Assembly (NCBI GenBank): GCA_046292445.1
Contig: JBKBQT010000010.1
Location: forward strand, 1-64,000
Source of the DNA: CALIZF01 sp046292445
GTDB lineage: Bacteria > Pseudomonadota > Alphaproteobacteria > Rhodobacterales > Rhodobacteraceae
Length of the DNA: 64,000 bases
Direction: 5' to 3'
In this document: piece by piece, positions 55,564 through 63,793 of the stretch
Position numbering within the stretch: position 1 is the stretch's first letter
How the letters are laid out: each line of letters opens with the position of its first letter
The notes under the pieces: model-generated
Database searches by the model: none
Seen by the model: the letters and a program-made list of their open reading frames with translations, nothing else
What the model was told of the DNA's origin: nothing
Program-made: the position numbers and the translations under genes

Positions 55564-57120
55564 TCAGCCGCGCAGCGCCTCGATATCGGCCCGCTTGAGG
55601 GTCGAGCCCTTGCCCTTCAGCCGGCGCGACCGCGCCTGCTCGAGGTGGTAGTATTCATCCGCCAGCGGCGTGCCGGCGTTGTATTTCACCCAGGTGTCGC
55701 ACAGGTGCCGGTAGCGCAGTGCCAGCACCGCGGGCGTGAAGCTCTGGCTGGCAGCGTTGTATTCGGCCAGCGTCATGCGACCGCGCGTCGTCGTATAGAC
55801 GTCCTTCTTCGGCGGCAGGTTGGTGATGCCGGGATAGACCGGGCCGCAGGAGGCGGTATAGGGCTCGCCCGCCAGCACCGAATAGGGGATGTTCGAATAC
55901 ATCCGGACCGGCGCGTTGGAATGCTGCGCCATGGTGTATTCCATCACCTTCTGGCTCGGGTGGCTGACATAGCCCACCAGCTCGCCGAGCGCGTCGCGGC
56001 TGAATTCGTCGTTCAGGAGCGGCCGGAACCGTTCGGCCCGCTCGTCGATCTTCATCCAGTCGTCCACGTCGTAGACGCCGGCGACATGGGCAAGATCCTT
56101 GATGATGGCGAAATAGGTGATCGCGCCCGCGTCGATCATCTGGTCGCGCGACCAGCCCGCGATCCGTTTCCACAGTTCGGTGGTCGCGTGTTTAACCTTG
56201 TCGTTCAGATCCTTGAACGTCGCGATCAGTTCTTCGCGCGATCCCATGCCGACGGGAATGTAGCCTTCGCTGAGGTTGTCGGAAGTATAGAGGCCGACGC
56301 CCACGAGCTTGTCCGACTTGAACTCCGGCTTGGCCTCGAACGAGCCCCAGTCATCGACGAGGTAGAAATGGCAATCCTTCACCGCCATGGCGACGGTGAT
56401 GTTGTTGTAGGGCACGCCCGCGGCCACGTCGTCGAGCCAGGGGAAATCGGACTCCGACAGATCCATGAACTCGCGGACGATCATTTCCTTGTCGTCCGCC
56501 AGCTTGTAGGGGCCGGTGTTGCACAGGCTGATCCGGCTTTCGCAGGAAATCAGGAAGCCGTATTGCGAGGCCGAAGCCATGAAGGCCTGCGCCGCCTCGT
56601 GCAGCTCGTCCCCCTCGGCGCAGTCGTACATGTCGGCGTGGAACACCTGGATGCGGGATTCGGGCAGGATCTGCGCGCGGTGGCCGAATTCCTTGTTGGT
56701 GATGTGCCCGTCGTTGCGGTGCCAGGAAAGCTGGAACCGCTTCCAGAAATCCATGACATAGACGACATCCTCGATGGCATCCGTCGGCTTGAGAAGACCC
56801 ATGTTGATGAGCCATTCGCGGCCCAGCAGGTAGAACCCCGGCAGCGCCCAGCCCATGGCGGGGTTGGCGCATTTCATGCCCATGTTGCGCATCCGGTCGC
56901 CGATCTCCTCGGCCGCCATCCGTCCCTCGATCTTCCGCAGCAGCGAAGGATAGCGGTAGAATGCCATGAGGTAGGACAGCATCATGTAGGCCGGCACGGG
57001 AAAGAGCTTGGATTCCTGCACCGTCCGCGTGACGCAGAGCCAGTAGGTCTCGTCCGAACAGGTCTGCATCATGTTGTTGGTTTCGAGAAGCTGCGCATAG
57101 CTGATGCGGTTCGTGATCAT
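55564..57120 (-). CDS. Unknown 518-aa protein, partner of the swivelling His-domain protein
   Basis: I do not recognise a family. It is soluble, with no signal peptide and no obvious membrane span. The sequence is rich in Trp, Tyr, Met and Cys (for example NNMMQTCSDETYWLCV, MKCANPAMGWALPGFYLLG, SCESRISLCNTGPYKL), unlike the Ala/Arg-rich shadow frames, so it is clearly coding. An AGGGGGACAGGCG site precedes the ATG, and the gene starts 12 bp after the PEP-utiliser domain gene. Because that partner and the PPDK-like protein lack an acceptor-binding domain, this protein is the natural candidate for the substrate-binding subunit of a multi-subunit phosphotransferase. That is inference from context. 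Confidence 0.8.
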   Translation of the reverse strand: MITNRISYAQLLETNNMMQTCSDETYWLCVTRTVQESKLFPVPAYMMLSYLMAFYRYPSLLRKIEGRMAAEEIGDRMRNMGMKCANPAMGWALPGFYLLGREWLINMGLLKPTDAIEDVVYVMDFWKRFQLSWHRNDGHITNKEFGHRAQILPESRIQVFHADMYDCAEGDELHEAAQAFMASASQYGFLISCESRISLCNTGPYKLADDKEMIVREFMDLSESDFPWLDDVAAGVPYNNITVAMAVKDCHFYLVDDWGSFEAKPEFKSDKLVGVGLYTSDNLSEGYIPVGMGSREELIATFKDLNDKVKHATTELWKRIAGWSRDQMIDAGAITYFAIIKDLAHVAGVYDVDDWMKIDERAERFRPLLNDEFSRDALGELVGYVSHPSQKVMEYTMAQHSNAPVRMYSNIPYSVLAGEPYTASCGPVYPGITNLPPKKDVYTTTRGRMTLAEYNAASQSFTPAVLALRYRHLCDTWVKYNAGTPLADEYYHLEQARSRRLKGKGSTLKRADIEALRG

Positions 57121-57132
57121 CGCCTGTCCCCC

Positions 57133-57882
57133 TTACGCGCGCTTCAGACGCCAGACATTCGCGGTCATCTCGACCCCTGTCTGATAGGCCTCGGCCGTCT
57201 TGGCCTTGGCGGTCACCTCGATCTCCACCGTGTCGCCGTGGTGGATGCCGCTGATCCTGGCGTTCATCAGGCAGGGCACGCCGTATTCCCGCGTCAGGAT
57301 GCCAAGGTGGCTGCGGGTGGACCCGCCGGCGCAGATCACGCCCTTGAAATGCTCGAGGATGGGCGCGGTGAGCGTGCCGCCCGAGTCGTCGATGATGGCG
57401 ATGGTGTCGGGAGGAACGCCGTCGGTCAGATATTTCAGCACCTGGTCGGGCGAGCGGACATAGCGCGCGATGCCGGTGCAATTGGTCTTGTATTGCGCGA
57501 CGTTGTCGCCGATCCCGCGCAATTCGCGCCCCGTCGCATCGGGCTCGGCGGTTATGGCATCCGGGTGCTCGAAGGCGAAGGTCGCCATGTCGTCGTCGCT
57601 GACGCCCGCCGCGGGCTTGTAGGCGGCGGGACGCTCGCGCGGGCTGATCGCGGCCGACCAGTCGAAGCGGTGGCCGGCATCCAGCAGCATCTTCTCCACA
57701 CTGCGCATGTCGTCGGCGGTGATGAGGTCATAGGATTTGTCGAACACGAAGGCGTCCCAGGACCCGCCCGAAGCGGCAAGGCGCTGGCGCACGATGTCCT
57801 TGATCGCCGAATGGAACGCCTCGACGGTGGCCGAAAGCGCCTGGTCCCCGAACTTGTCGCGGTCCACGTAGAGCTGTGCCAT
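57133..57882 (-). CDS. Stand-alone PEP-utiliser (phospho-His swivelling) domain protein
   Basis: This 249-aa protein has a C-terminal PEP-utilisers mobile domain: CAGGSTRSHLGILTREYGVPCLMNA with the phospho-acceptor His192, followed by the DTVEIEV strand. The N-terminal 120 residues (VDRDKFGDQALSATVEAFHS) are unassigned. No ATP-grasp or PEP-binding domain is fused. GGGGAGGAACC precedes the ATG. It resembles the His-bearing part of PEP synthase or phenylphosphate synthase subunit A as a separate polypeptide, and would shuttle phosphate between an ATP-site protein and an acceptor-site protein. It is the first of a subcluster following a palindromic site at 57981-57999. Confidence 0.82.
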   Translation of the reverse strand: MAQLYVDRDKFGDQALSATVEAFHSAIKDIVRQRLAASGGSWDAFVFDKSYDLITADDMRSVEKMLLDAGHRFDWSAAISPRERPAAYKPAAGVSDDDMATFAFEHPDAITAEPDATGRELRGIGDNVAQYKTNCTGIARYVRSPDQVLKYLTDGVPPDTIAIIDDSGGTLTAPILEHFKGVICAGGSTRSHLGILTREYGVPCLMNARISGIHHGDTVEIEVTAKAKTAEAYQTGVEMTANVWRLKRA

Positions 57883-57976
57883 GGTTCCTCCCCTAGCGCG
57901 GCTTATGTGCGGGCCGGTTCCCCCCCTGCCCTTCGCCTGCAGACTGCCGGGGCCATCCCCGCCTGTCAACATGCTC

Positions 57977-59497
57977 CTACAAGATTGTCGAACAATCTTC
58001 CGCCCGAACCTGTGCGCGCAGGTCGCGCTTGAGCACCTTGCCGGCCGCGTTGCGCGGCAGGGCGGGCAGAAAGGCATAGCGTTTCGGGCGCTTGAACCGC
58101 GCGAGATGCCCAAGGCACAGCGCGTCGAGCGCCGCCGGCGCCGGCGCATCCGGCCCCGGCACGATGCAGGCCACCACCGCCTCGCCCCATTCGGCATCGG
58201 GCAGGCCGATCACCGCCACCTCGGCCACGCCCGGGTGCATCGCCAGAACATCCTCGATCTCGCGCGCGTAGATGTTGCTGCCGCCCGAGATGATGAGGTC
58301 CTTCTTGCGGTCGAGCAGCGTCAGGAACCCCTGCCCGTCCATCCGCCCCAGATCGCCGGTGTGCAGCCAGCCGCCGCGCAGCGCCTCGGCCGTCGCCTCG
58401 GGGCGCCGCCAATACCCCGCCATGACCGTCTCGCCCCGCACGCAGACCTCGCCGACCGTGCCATCCGGCACCGGCCGCCCGCCGTCATCCACCAGCCGCA
58501 CCGCGATGCCCGTCCGCGCGATCCCGACCGAGCCGAGCCGCGCCTCGTCCCCCGCCGCATAGGCCGCCGCAATCTGCGCCTTGGACATGGAGGTGATCGT
58601 GCAGGGCGATTCGCCCTGCCCGTAGCCGTTCCACAGCACCGGGCCAAAGGCCGCCAGCCCTGCGGCCAGATCGGCCGGATAGACCGGCGCCGCACCGCAC
58701 AGGATGCTGCGGATCGCGCCCCCCGGCAGGCCCGCCAGCCGCGGATCGCCCGCCATCCGGCGCAGCAGCGTCGGCGGCACAAAGACCGACACATGCCGCG
58801 CGGCGCGCAGCAGATCCGCCATCTCGCCCGCGTCATAGCCGCCCGATTCGGGCAGGATGTTGTTCGCCCCCCGCGCCACGAACGACAGGCCGAAAAGGCC
58901 CGAGGCATGGCTGGTCGCCGCGAGGTGCAGCAGCGCGTCCCCCTCGGTCAGCGCATCCACATCCGCCAGATATCCGACTGCCATTGCCATCAGGTTGCGA
59001 TGGCTCAGCATCGCGCCTTTGGGCCGTCCCGTCGTGCCCGAGGTGTAGAACAGCCAGGCCAGATCGCCCGGATCGCCCGCGTGCATCGCCGCCGGCTCGC
59101 CCAGCAGGCGCGGATAGTCCTCGGGGGTGATGACCGGCACCCCGGGCAGCAGCGGCGCCAGCGCCTCCGCCGTCTCGCCATCCGCCAGCACCAGCGCCGC
59201 GCCGCAATCGTCGGCCATGAACGCCAGTTCCTGCGCATGCAGCTTGGCGTTCATCGGTGCCGCAACGAACCCGCCCCACCAGCAACCGAACAGGATTTCG
59301 AGGTATTCCGGACAGTTGCGCAGGCATATCGCCACCCGGTCGCCGGGGCGCAGCCCGCGTGCCGCCAGCCCCCCGGCAAGGCGCGCCGCGCGCAGCCCGA
59401 GGTCGGCATAGGTGAACACCACCCGCTGCCCGACCGAAACCGCCGGGCGCCCCGCAAAGGCGCGCGCCGCCGTGTCCAGCAGGACCGCCAGCGTCAT
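57977..59497 (-). CDS. AMP-forming acyl-CoA ligase
   Basis: This 506-aa ligase has the P-loop YTSGTTGRPKGA, the NGYGQGESPCT motif, the GDLGRMDGQGFLTLLDRKKD hinge and catalytic Lys in RNAAGKVLKRDL. It makes a CoA thioester of an unknown acid. Its ATG overlaps the preceding thiolase stop (ATGA). The last codons overlap a 19-bp palindrome that may be the operator of the following genes. It differs from the ligase at 54037, so two distinct acids are probably activated in the pathway. Confidence 0.9.
   Translation of the reverse strand: MTLAVLLDTAARAFAGRPAVSVGQRVVFTYADLGLRAARLAGGLAARGLRPGDRVAICLRNCPEYLEILFGCWWGGFVAAPMNAKLHAQELAFMADDCGAALVLADGETAEALAPLLPGVPVITPEDYPRLLGEPAAMHAGDPGDLAWLFYTSGTTGRPKGAMLSHRNLMAMAVGYLADVDALTEGDALLHLAATSHASGLFGLSFVARGANNILPESGGYDAGEMADLLRAARHVSVFVPPTLLRRMAGDPRLAGLPGGAIRSILCGAAPVYPADLAAGLAAFGPVLWNGYGQGESPCTITSMSKAQIAAAYAAGDEARLGSVGIARTGIAVRLVDDGGRPVPDGTVGEVCVRGETVMAGYWRRPEATAEALRGGWLHTGDLGRMDGQGFLTLLDRKKDLIISGGSNIYAREIEDVLAMHPGVAEVAVIGLPDAEWGEAVVACIVPGPDAPAPAALDALCLGHLARFKRPKRYAFLPALPRNAAGKVLKRDLRAQVRAEDCSTIL
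57981..57999. promoter_or_regulatory. 19-bp palindrome AAGATTGT-CGA-ACAATCTT, candidate GntR-type operator
   Basis: AAGATTGT (57981-57988) and ACAATCTT (57992-57999) are a perfect inverted repeat. It lies over the last codons of the ligase gene and 99 bp upstream of the PEP-utiliser domain gene start. The ATTGTCNNACAAT form fits GntR/FCD operators, and GATTGTC is shared with the 60.7-kb promoter. It lacks a following T-run, so it is not a typical terminator. Confidence 0.55.
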
Positions 59498-60726
59498 GTC
59501 CGCTCGAGGATCGTCACCGACACCGCCGCCTCCTCGACCCCCATGAGCCCGCCGCCGTTCTCGGCCAGCGCGATCCGCGCATTCTCCACCTGCCGCGCCC
59601 CCGCCTCGCCCCGAAGCTGGGTGACAAGCTCGAACACCTGCCCCAGCCCCGTGGCGCCGATCGGATGCCCCTTGGATTCGAGCCCGCCCGAAGGGTTGAA
59701 CGGGATGCGTCCGCCCAGCGTCGTCTGGCCCCGCTCTGCCGCCGGACCACCGTCGCCGAAGGCAAAGAACCCGAGGTTTTCCGACTGCTGGATCTCGCCG
59801 AAGGCCGTCGCATCATGGCACTCGGCCACATCGACATCCTCCGGCCCCAGCCCCGCTTCGGCATAGGCCCTGAGCGCCGCCCGGCGCGAGATGTGCCGCT
59901 CGATCTCGTCCGGGCTTCGCCGCCCGCCGTTCATCAGTGCCTGCGCCCGGATGCGCACCGCCCGGCCCAGCCCCAGCCGCCGCGCCACATCGCCCGACAC
60001 CACCACCGCCGCCGCTGCCCCGTCGCTGATGGGCGAGCACATCGGCAGCGTCAGCGGCCAGGCGATGGTGCGCGCTGCCAGCACCTCGGCGATGGTGAAG
60101 GCGCGGCGGTATTGCGCGCGGTCGTTCGCCACCGAATGGCCGTGATTCTTGGCGGCGACAGCGGCCAGCTGCGCCTGCGTCGTGCCGAACCGGGCCATGT
60201 GGTATTTGGTGAAGGCGGCATAGACATCCATGAACACCGTTCGCGGACTCTCGGTGACGCCGGCGGGCACGGCAGTGCCCTCGCCCAGCCGCACAAGACG
60301 GTCGATCACCGCGTCCCGCGCACCGCGTTCCCACGACCCCTCGAAGGCCGCGACCGACACCGCCGGGTCGGGATGGGTCATCTTCTCGGACCCCGCCGCA
60401 AGCGCCACATCCGCCGCCCCCGCCCGCACCTGCAGGAGCGCCACGTTGAGCGCGGTCGAGGCGCTGGCGCAGGCGTTTTCCACGTTGACGATGGGCACCG
60501 CATCGAAATCCATGCCCTGAAGCGCGATCTGGCCGCGGATGCCATACTGCCCCTCGATCGCATCCTGCACGGCATTGGCAAAGGCCACCGCCTGCACGTC
60601 GCCCGCCTCCAGCCCGGCATCGGCAAGCGCATCGCGCACCGCCCATTCGGCAAGGCTGCGCACCGTGGCCTCGGGCCAGCGGCGGAACGGGGTCATGCCG
60701 ACCCCGACGATATAGGCCTCGCGCAT
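59494..60726 (-). CDS. SCP-2/sterol-carrier-type thiolase
   Basis: This 410-aa thiolase of the SCP-x/lipid-transfer group has the nucleophilic Cys in NVENACASAS (Cys86), ECHDATAFGE (the SCP-type His motif) and GGLESKGHPIGATG. This group often handles branched or bulky 3-oxoacyl-CoAs. The ATG at 60726 starts the minus-strand operon with the second CoA ligase, and the upstream region to SurE contains the candidate operator. Its placement supports cleavage of a non-linear acyl-CoA in this pathway. Confidence 0.9.
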   Translation of the reverse strand: MREAYIVGVGMTPFRRWPEATVRSLAEWAVRDALADAGLEAGDVQAVAFANAVQDAIEGQYGIRGQIALQGMDFDAVPIVNVENACASASTALNVALLQVRAGAADVALAAGSEKMTHPDPAVSVAAFEGSWERGARDAVIDRLVRLGEGTAVPAGVTESPRTVFMDVYAAFTKYHMARFGTTQAQLAAVAAKNHGHSVANDRAQYRRAFTIAEVLAARTIAWPLTLPMCSPISDGAAAAVVVSGDVARRLGLGRAVRIRAQALMNGGRRSPDEIERHISRRAALRAYAEAGLGPEDVDVAECHDATAFGEIQQSENLGFFAFGDGGPAAERGQTTLGGRIPFNPSGGLESKGHPIGATGLGQVFELVTQLRGEAGARQVENARIALAENGGGLMGVEEAAVSVTILERT

Positions 60727-60754
60727 GCCATCCTCCCTCGACAGCGACGAAGGT

Positions 60755-60778
60755 GTAGGACAGGATTGTCATAGGATC
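60755..60778. promoter_or_regulatory. Candidate operator between divergent thiolase operon and surE
   Basis: GTAGGACAGGAT (60755-60766) is the reverse complement of ATCCTGTCCTAC found in the alcohol dehydrogenase promoter at 45728-45739. It runs on into TGTCATAGGATC, with AGGAT repeated. It sits in the 103-bp gap between two divergent genes, as expected for a shared regulatory site. Confidence 0.5.
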
Positions 60779-60829
60779 ACGGCCGATGCGAGAACATTCT
60801 TCGCCAAGGCCCGTCCGGGGGAGGGACGC

Positions 60830-61594
60830 ATGACCACACCGCACCGCATCCTGATCGTCAACGACGACGGCATCCACGCCGAAGGGATCAAGCTGCTCGA
60901 ACGGATCGCCCGGCGCTATTCCGACGACGTCTGGGTCGTCGCCCCGGACGAGGAGAAATCGGGCGCCTCGCATTCGATCTCGATGCATGTCCCGGTCCGC
61001 GCCCGCCGGATCGACGACCGGCATTTCGCCGTCAAGGGCACCCCGACCGACTGCGCCCTGCTCGCGATCCACGAGATCCTGCCCGCGCCGCCGACGATCC
61101 TGCTGTCGGGCATCAACCGCGGCGCCAACCTCGCCGAGGATGTGACCTATTCCGGCACCGCCGCCGCCGCGATGGAGGGCGCCCTGCTCGGCGTGCCCTC
61201 CGTCGCCCTCAGCCAGGTCTTTGCGCCCAGGGGGCCGGTCCACTGGACGACCGCCGAGGCCTTCGCCGCCCCCGTGCTCGACGTGCTGCTGGCGACCGAA
61301 TGGCAACCCTATGCCTTCGTCAACGTGAACTTCCCCGATTGCCCGCCCGAGGCCTGCACCGGCCTGCGCGTCGTCACCCAGGGCCAGCGCCCGCCGGGAT
61401 CGTTCCTGCCCGACCGCCGCGTGGACGGGCGCGACGTGCCCTATTACTGGATCAAGCTGGCCTACAAGCCGGGCAACGACCACCCCGGCACCGACCTCGC
61501 GGCGATCCGCGACAATGCCGTCGCGGTCTGCCCGATCCAGCTCAACATGACCGACCACGGCTTTCGCAAGCGGCTCGAGCCGAAATTCGTCTGA
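60830..61594 (+). CDS. surE: SurE-family 5'/3'-nucleotidase (acid phosphatase)
   Basis: This 254-aa SurE protein has the metal-binding start RILIVNDDGIHAEGI, the SGASHSIS segment and the INRGANLAEDVTYSGTAAAAMEG motif, so all catalytic regions are present. SurE enzymes dephosphorylate nucleoside monophosphates and other phosphate esters. The ATG follows GGGGGAGGGACGC. Instead of the usual surE-pcm neighbourhood it is divergent from the SCP-type thiolase operon and shares its promoter region. It may be a specialised copy acting on a phosphorylated intermediate; that is inference. Confidence 0.9.
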   Translation: MTTPHRILIVNDDGIHAEGIKLLERIARRYSDDVWVVAPDEEKSGASHSISMHVPVRARRIDDRHFAVKGTPTDCALLAIHEILPAPPTILLSGINRGANLAEDVTYSGTAAAAMEGALLGVPSVALSQVFAPRGPVHWTTAEAFAAPVLDVLLATEWQPYAFVNVNFPDCPPEACTGLRVVTQGQRPPGSFLPDRRVDGRDVPYYWIKLAYKPGNDHPGTDLAAIRDNAVAVCPIQLNMTDHGFRKRLEPKFV

Positions 61595-61700
61595 CCGCCG
61601 CCCCCGCGGGCGCGGCCCGTCCGCCCGCGCCACGCCCCGGCTTCATCGTTCCGCAAATACTCGATCCGCCGCACGACACAAGCGCGGCGCGCAGGCGTCG

Positions 61701-62450
61701 TCAGGCCGGTTCGGTCAGGCGGGCACGCAGGTCGGCGCGCGCAGGCGCGTCGATGCCGATCGTCTCCAGCCACCCCTCCGGCCCACCGAACCCCTCGTCC
61801 ATCGCCGCCAGCGCCCGCGCGAGATAGGCCGGGCTGGCCGCCGTCAGGGCATGCAGCGCCGCATCGGAGACAGGCCTGCGGAACAGGTGCCGGATGTCGC
61901 GGCGATAGGTGTTGGTCAGCGCATAATCGGCGAGGATCACGTCGCGCGGCGTGCCGAGCGCCAGCAGGATCGCTGCCGCCGCGATCCCCGTCCGGTCCTT
62001 GCCCGAGGTGCAGTGGATCAGCAGCGGCAGCGCGCCGCCCTCGAGCAGCAGCACGAACAGCGGGCGGTAATCCGCGGCATGATCGGTCACGAACCTTGCA
62101 TAGTGGCGCAGCACCTCGGCCTCGATCCCGCCCGCATCGAGGGTGCCCTCCTCGATGGCGGCGAGCATGTCGAGTGTGCCTTCGGGGATGAAGCCCATCG
62201 CGCGGATGTCGATCCCGTGCCCCTCGGGCAGCCGGTCGGGCTTGCGCGCCGCCTCGGCCGGCAGGCGAAAATCGCACAGCGTCCGCAGGCCAAGGCCCAT
62301 CAGCGCGGCCTGATCGTCCGGGGTGAGCTCGGCGAGCGAATCGGACCTGTAGAGCGTCCGCCACCGGGTCCTGCGCCCCCCGGCGGCCGGATAGCCGCCG
62401 AGATCGCGGAAATTGACAGCGCCCGTCAGGGGCAGGCGGCGTTCGTGCAT
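61701..62450 (-). CDS. Tyrosine/serine-type protein phosphatase (atypical dual-specificity, PTP loop)
   Basis: This 249-aa protein has the NFRDLGGYP start typical of bacterial Tyr_phosphatase_3 proteins and the catalytic P-loop HCTSGKDRTG (Cys nucleophile, Arg). The family hydrolyses phosphotyrosine, phosphoserine or phosphoinositides; physiological substrates are mostly unknown. It is convergent with surE and divergent from the sugar-binding protein gene, with two GntR-like palindromes in the intergenic region. Confidence 0.88.
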   Translation of the reverse strand: MHERRLPLTGAVNFRDLGGYPAAGGRRTRWRTLYRSDSLAELTPDDQAALMGLGLRTLCDFRLPAEAARKPDRLPEGHGIDIRAMGFIPEGTLDMLAAIEEGTLDAGGIEAEVLRHYARFVTDHAADYRPLFVLLLEGGALPLLIHCTSGKDRTGIAAAAILLALGTPRDVILADYALTNTYRRDIRHLFRRPVSDAALHALTAASPAYLARALAAMDEGFGGPEGWLETIGIDAPARADLRARLTEPA

Positions 62451-62747
62451 GGCGGTTTCCTTGCGTCGGCTCCGGCGGGATGCGGCGCGATCATCGCACG
62501 GTCGCGGAAATTATTGTTATACAATTTTGTCGTGCAAAGCCGTTGACGCGCGCGCTGCCGGTCGCTTATCGTCACGGCATGGCTCGGAGAGAGGCCCCGG
62601 CAACGGGGGCCGGGCCCGATCGGGTGCCGTCACGGCTTGGGGAGGCTGCGACAGACGACCAACGCGGGTGCCGCCGACGGGCACCGCGCAGACCGCCCGG
62701 CAGGCGGCATCATCAGCCACGCGCAGATCTGATCCAGGGAGGACAGA
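62451..62747. promoter_or_regulatory. Divergent promoter with two GntR-like palindromes
   Basis: ATTGT-TAT-ACAAT at 62513-62525 is a perfect inverted repeat, followed immediately by TTTG-TCGTG-CAAA at 62526-62538. The patch is AT-rich compared with its surroundings. Both resemble GntR/FCD operator halves (TTGT...ACAA). It lies between the phosphatase gene and the ABC binding-protein gene and is likely to control one or both. The remaining 200 bp before the ATG show no other feature. Confidence 0.55.
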
Positions 62748-63719
62748 ATGGGTAGCACGAGAACAATCCTGGCCTTGGCCGCCGCCGCGGCCGTCACCTT
62801 CGGCGCCGGGGCATCCCAAGCCGAGGTGAAGGTCGGCATCGTCGCGGTCAACTACAACTCGCCCACCATCAACCGCATGGTCGTCACCGCCACCGAGGCG
62901 GCCAGGGCGCGCGGCTGGACGGTCGAGGATTTCGACGGCCGGGGCGACCAGGTGGCGACGAACAATGCCGCCATGGGCTTCATCGACCGCGGGTTCAATG
63001 CGATCATCAACATAGCCTCGCCCAATCCCCAGATGATCCAGGTGATTGACTATGCCGCGTCCAAGGGCGTGCCGTTCGTGTCCACCTTTTCCGGCCTCGC
63101 ACCGGGGATCGTGGCCGACATCGGGTCGAACAACACCGCCGACGGCGTGATCGCCGCGACCGAGATGATCGGCCGGCTCGAAGGGCGCGGCCATGTCGTC
63201 AAGTTCAACTGGAACGTCCTGCCCGCGCTGCGCGAGCGCGACCACGGGTTCAAGGCCGCCGTCGCCGATTACCCCGACCTCAAGATCACCGAGATCGAGG
63301 TCAAGGTGCCCGGCCAGGTCGATGATGCCTACAACCAGATGACCAACCTGCTGCTGGCCAACAGCGACATCGTCGCGGTCTGGACCGGCTGGGACGAGCT
63401 TGTCGCCCCGGTGGTGCGCGCGATCGAACAGGCCGGCATGCAGGACAAGATCATCGTGGTCAGCCAGGACGGCATCCCCGAGGTGTTCGACATGATCCGC
63501 TCGGGCGGGCCGGCCAAGCTGACCGTCGCCTATGACGTGGACCGGATGGGCTCGACGGCGGTGGACGTGGTCGCGGCCGCGCTCGAGGGCAAGGCGCCGG
63601 CGTCCAAGATCCTCACGCTCGCCCCCTGTCTCGTGACGCAGGAAACAGCGCCCGAACAGGGCGGAAAGCCGGATTTCGGGAACTGCATGCTGTTCTCCGG
63701 CGAGGGTATCGCCAACTGA
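62748..63719 (+). CDS. Sugar-type ABC transporter substrate-binding protein
   Basis: This 323-aa periplasmic protein has a signal peptide ending SQA-E and a Peripla_BP_4 (RbsB-like) fold: VGIVAVNYNSPTINRMVVTA, GFNAIINIASPNPQMIQVID, FKAAVADYPDLK and VVSQDGIPEV. It should bind a sugar or polyol. An AGGGAGGACAG site precedes the ATG. It is followed by the ATPase gene at 63794, so it belongs to a CUT2-type importer continuing past the window. The ligand is unknown; shared operators may link it to the adjacent catabolic locus. Confidence 0.9.
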   Translation: MGSTRTILALAAAAAVTFGAGASQAEVKVGIVAVNYNSPTINRMVVTATEAARARGWTVEDFDGRGDQVATNNAAMGFIDRGFNAIINIASPNPQMIQVIDYAASKGVPFVSTFSGLAPGIVADIGSNNTADGVIAATEMIGRLEGRGHVVKFNWNVLPALRERDHGFKAAVADYPDLKITEIEVKVPGQVDDAYNQMTNLLLANSDIVAVWTGWDELVAPVVRAIEQAGMQDKIIVVSQDGIPEVFDMIRSGGPAKLTVAYDVDRMGSTAVDVVAAALEGKAPASKILTLAPCLVTQETAPEQGGKPDFGNCMLFSGEGIAN

Positions 63720-63793
63720 CCTCCCCCCCTCGCGCGCGGGGCCGCGTCATGCGACCCGCGCGCGTTCTTTGTTCCGCAAACAAGGGATGGCCG

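Noticed and set aside
57981..57999. Intrinsic terminator at the end of the second CoA ligase gene
   Set aside because: The inverted repeat is AT-rich and no T-run follows on either strand; an operator role is more likely.
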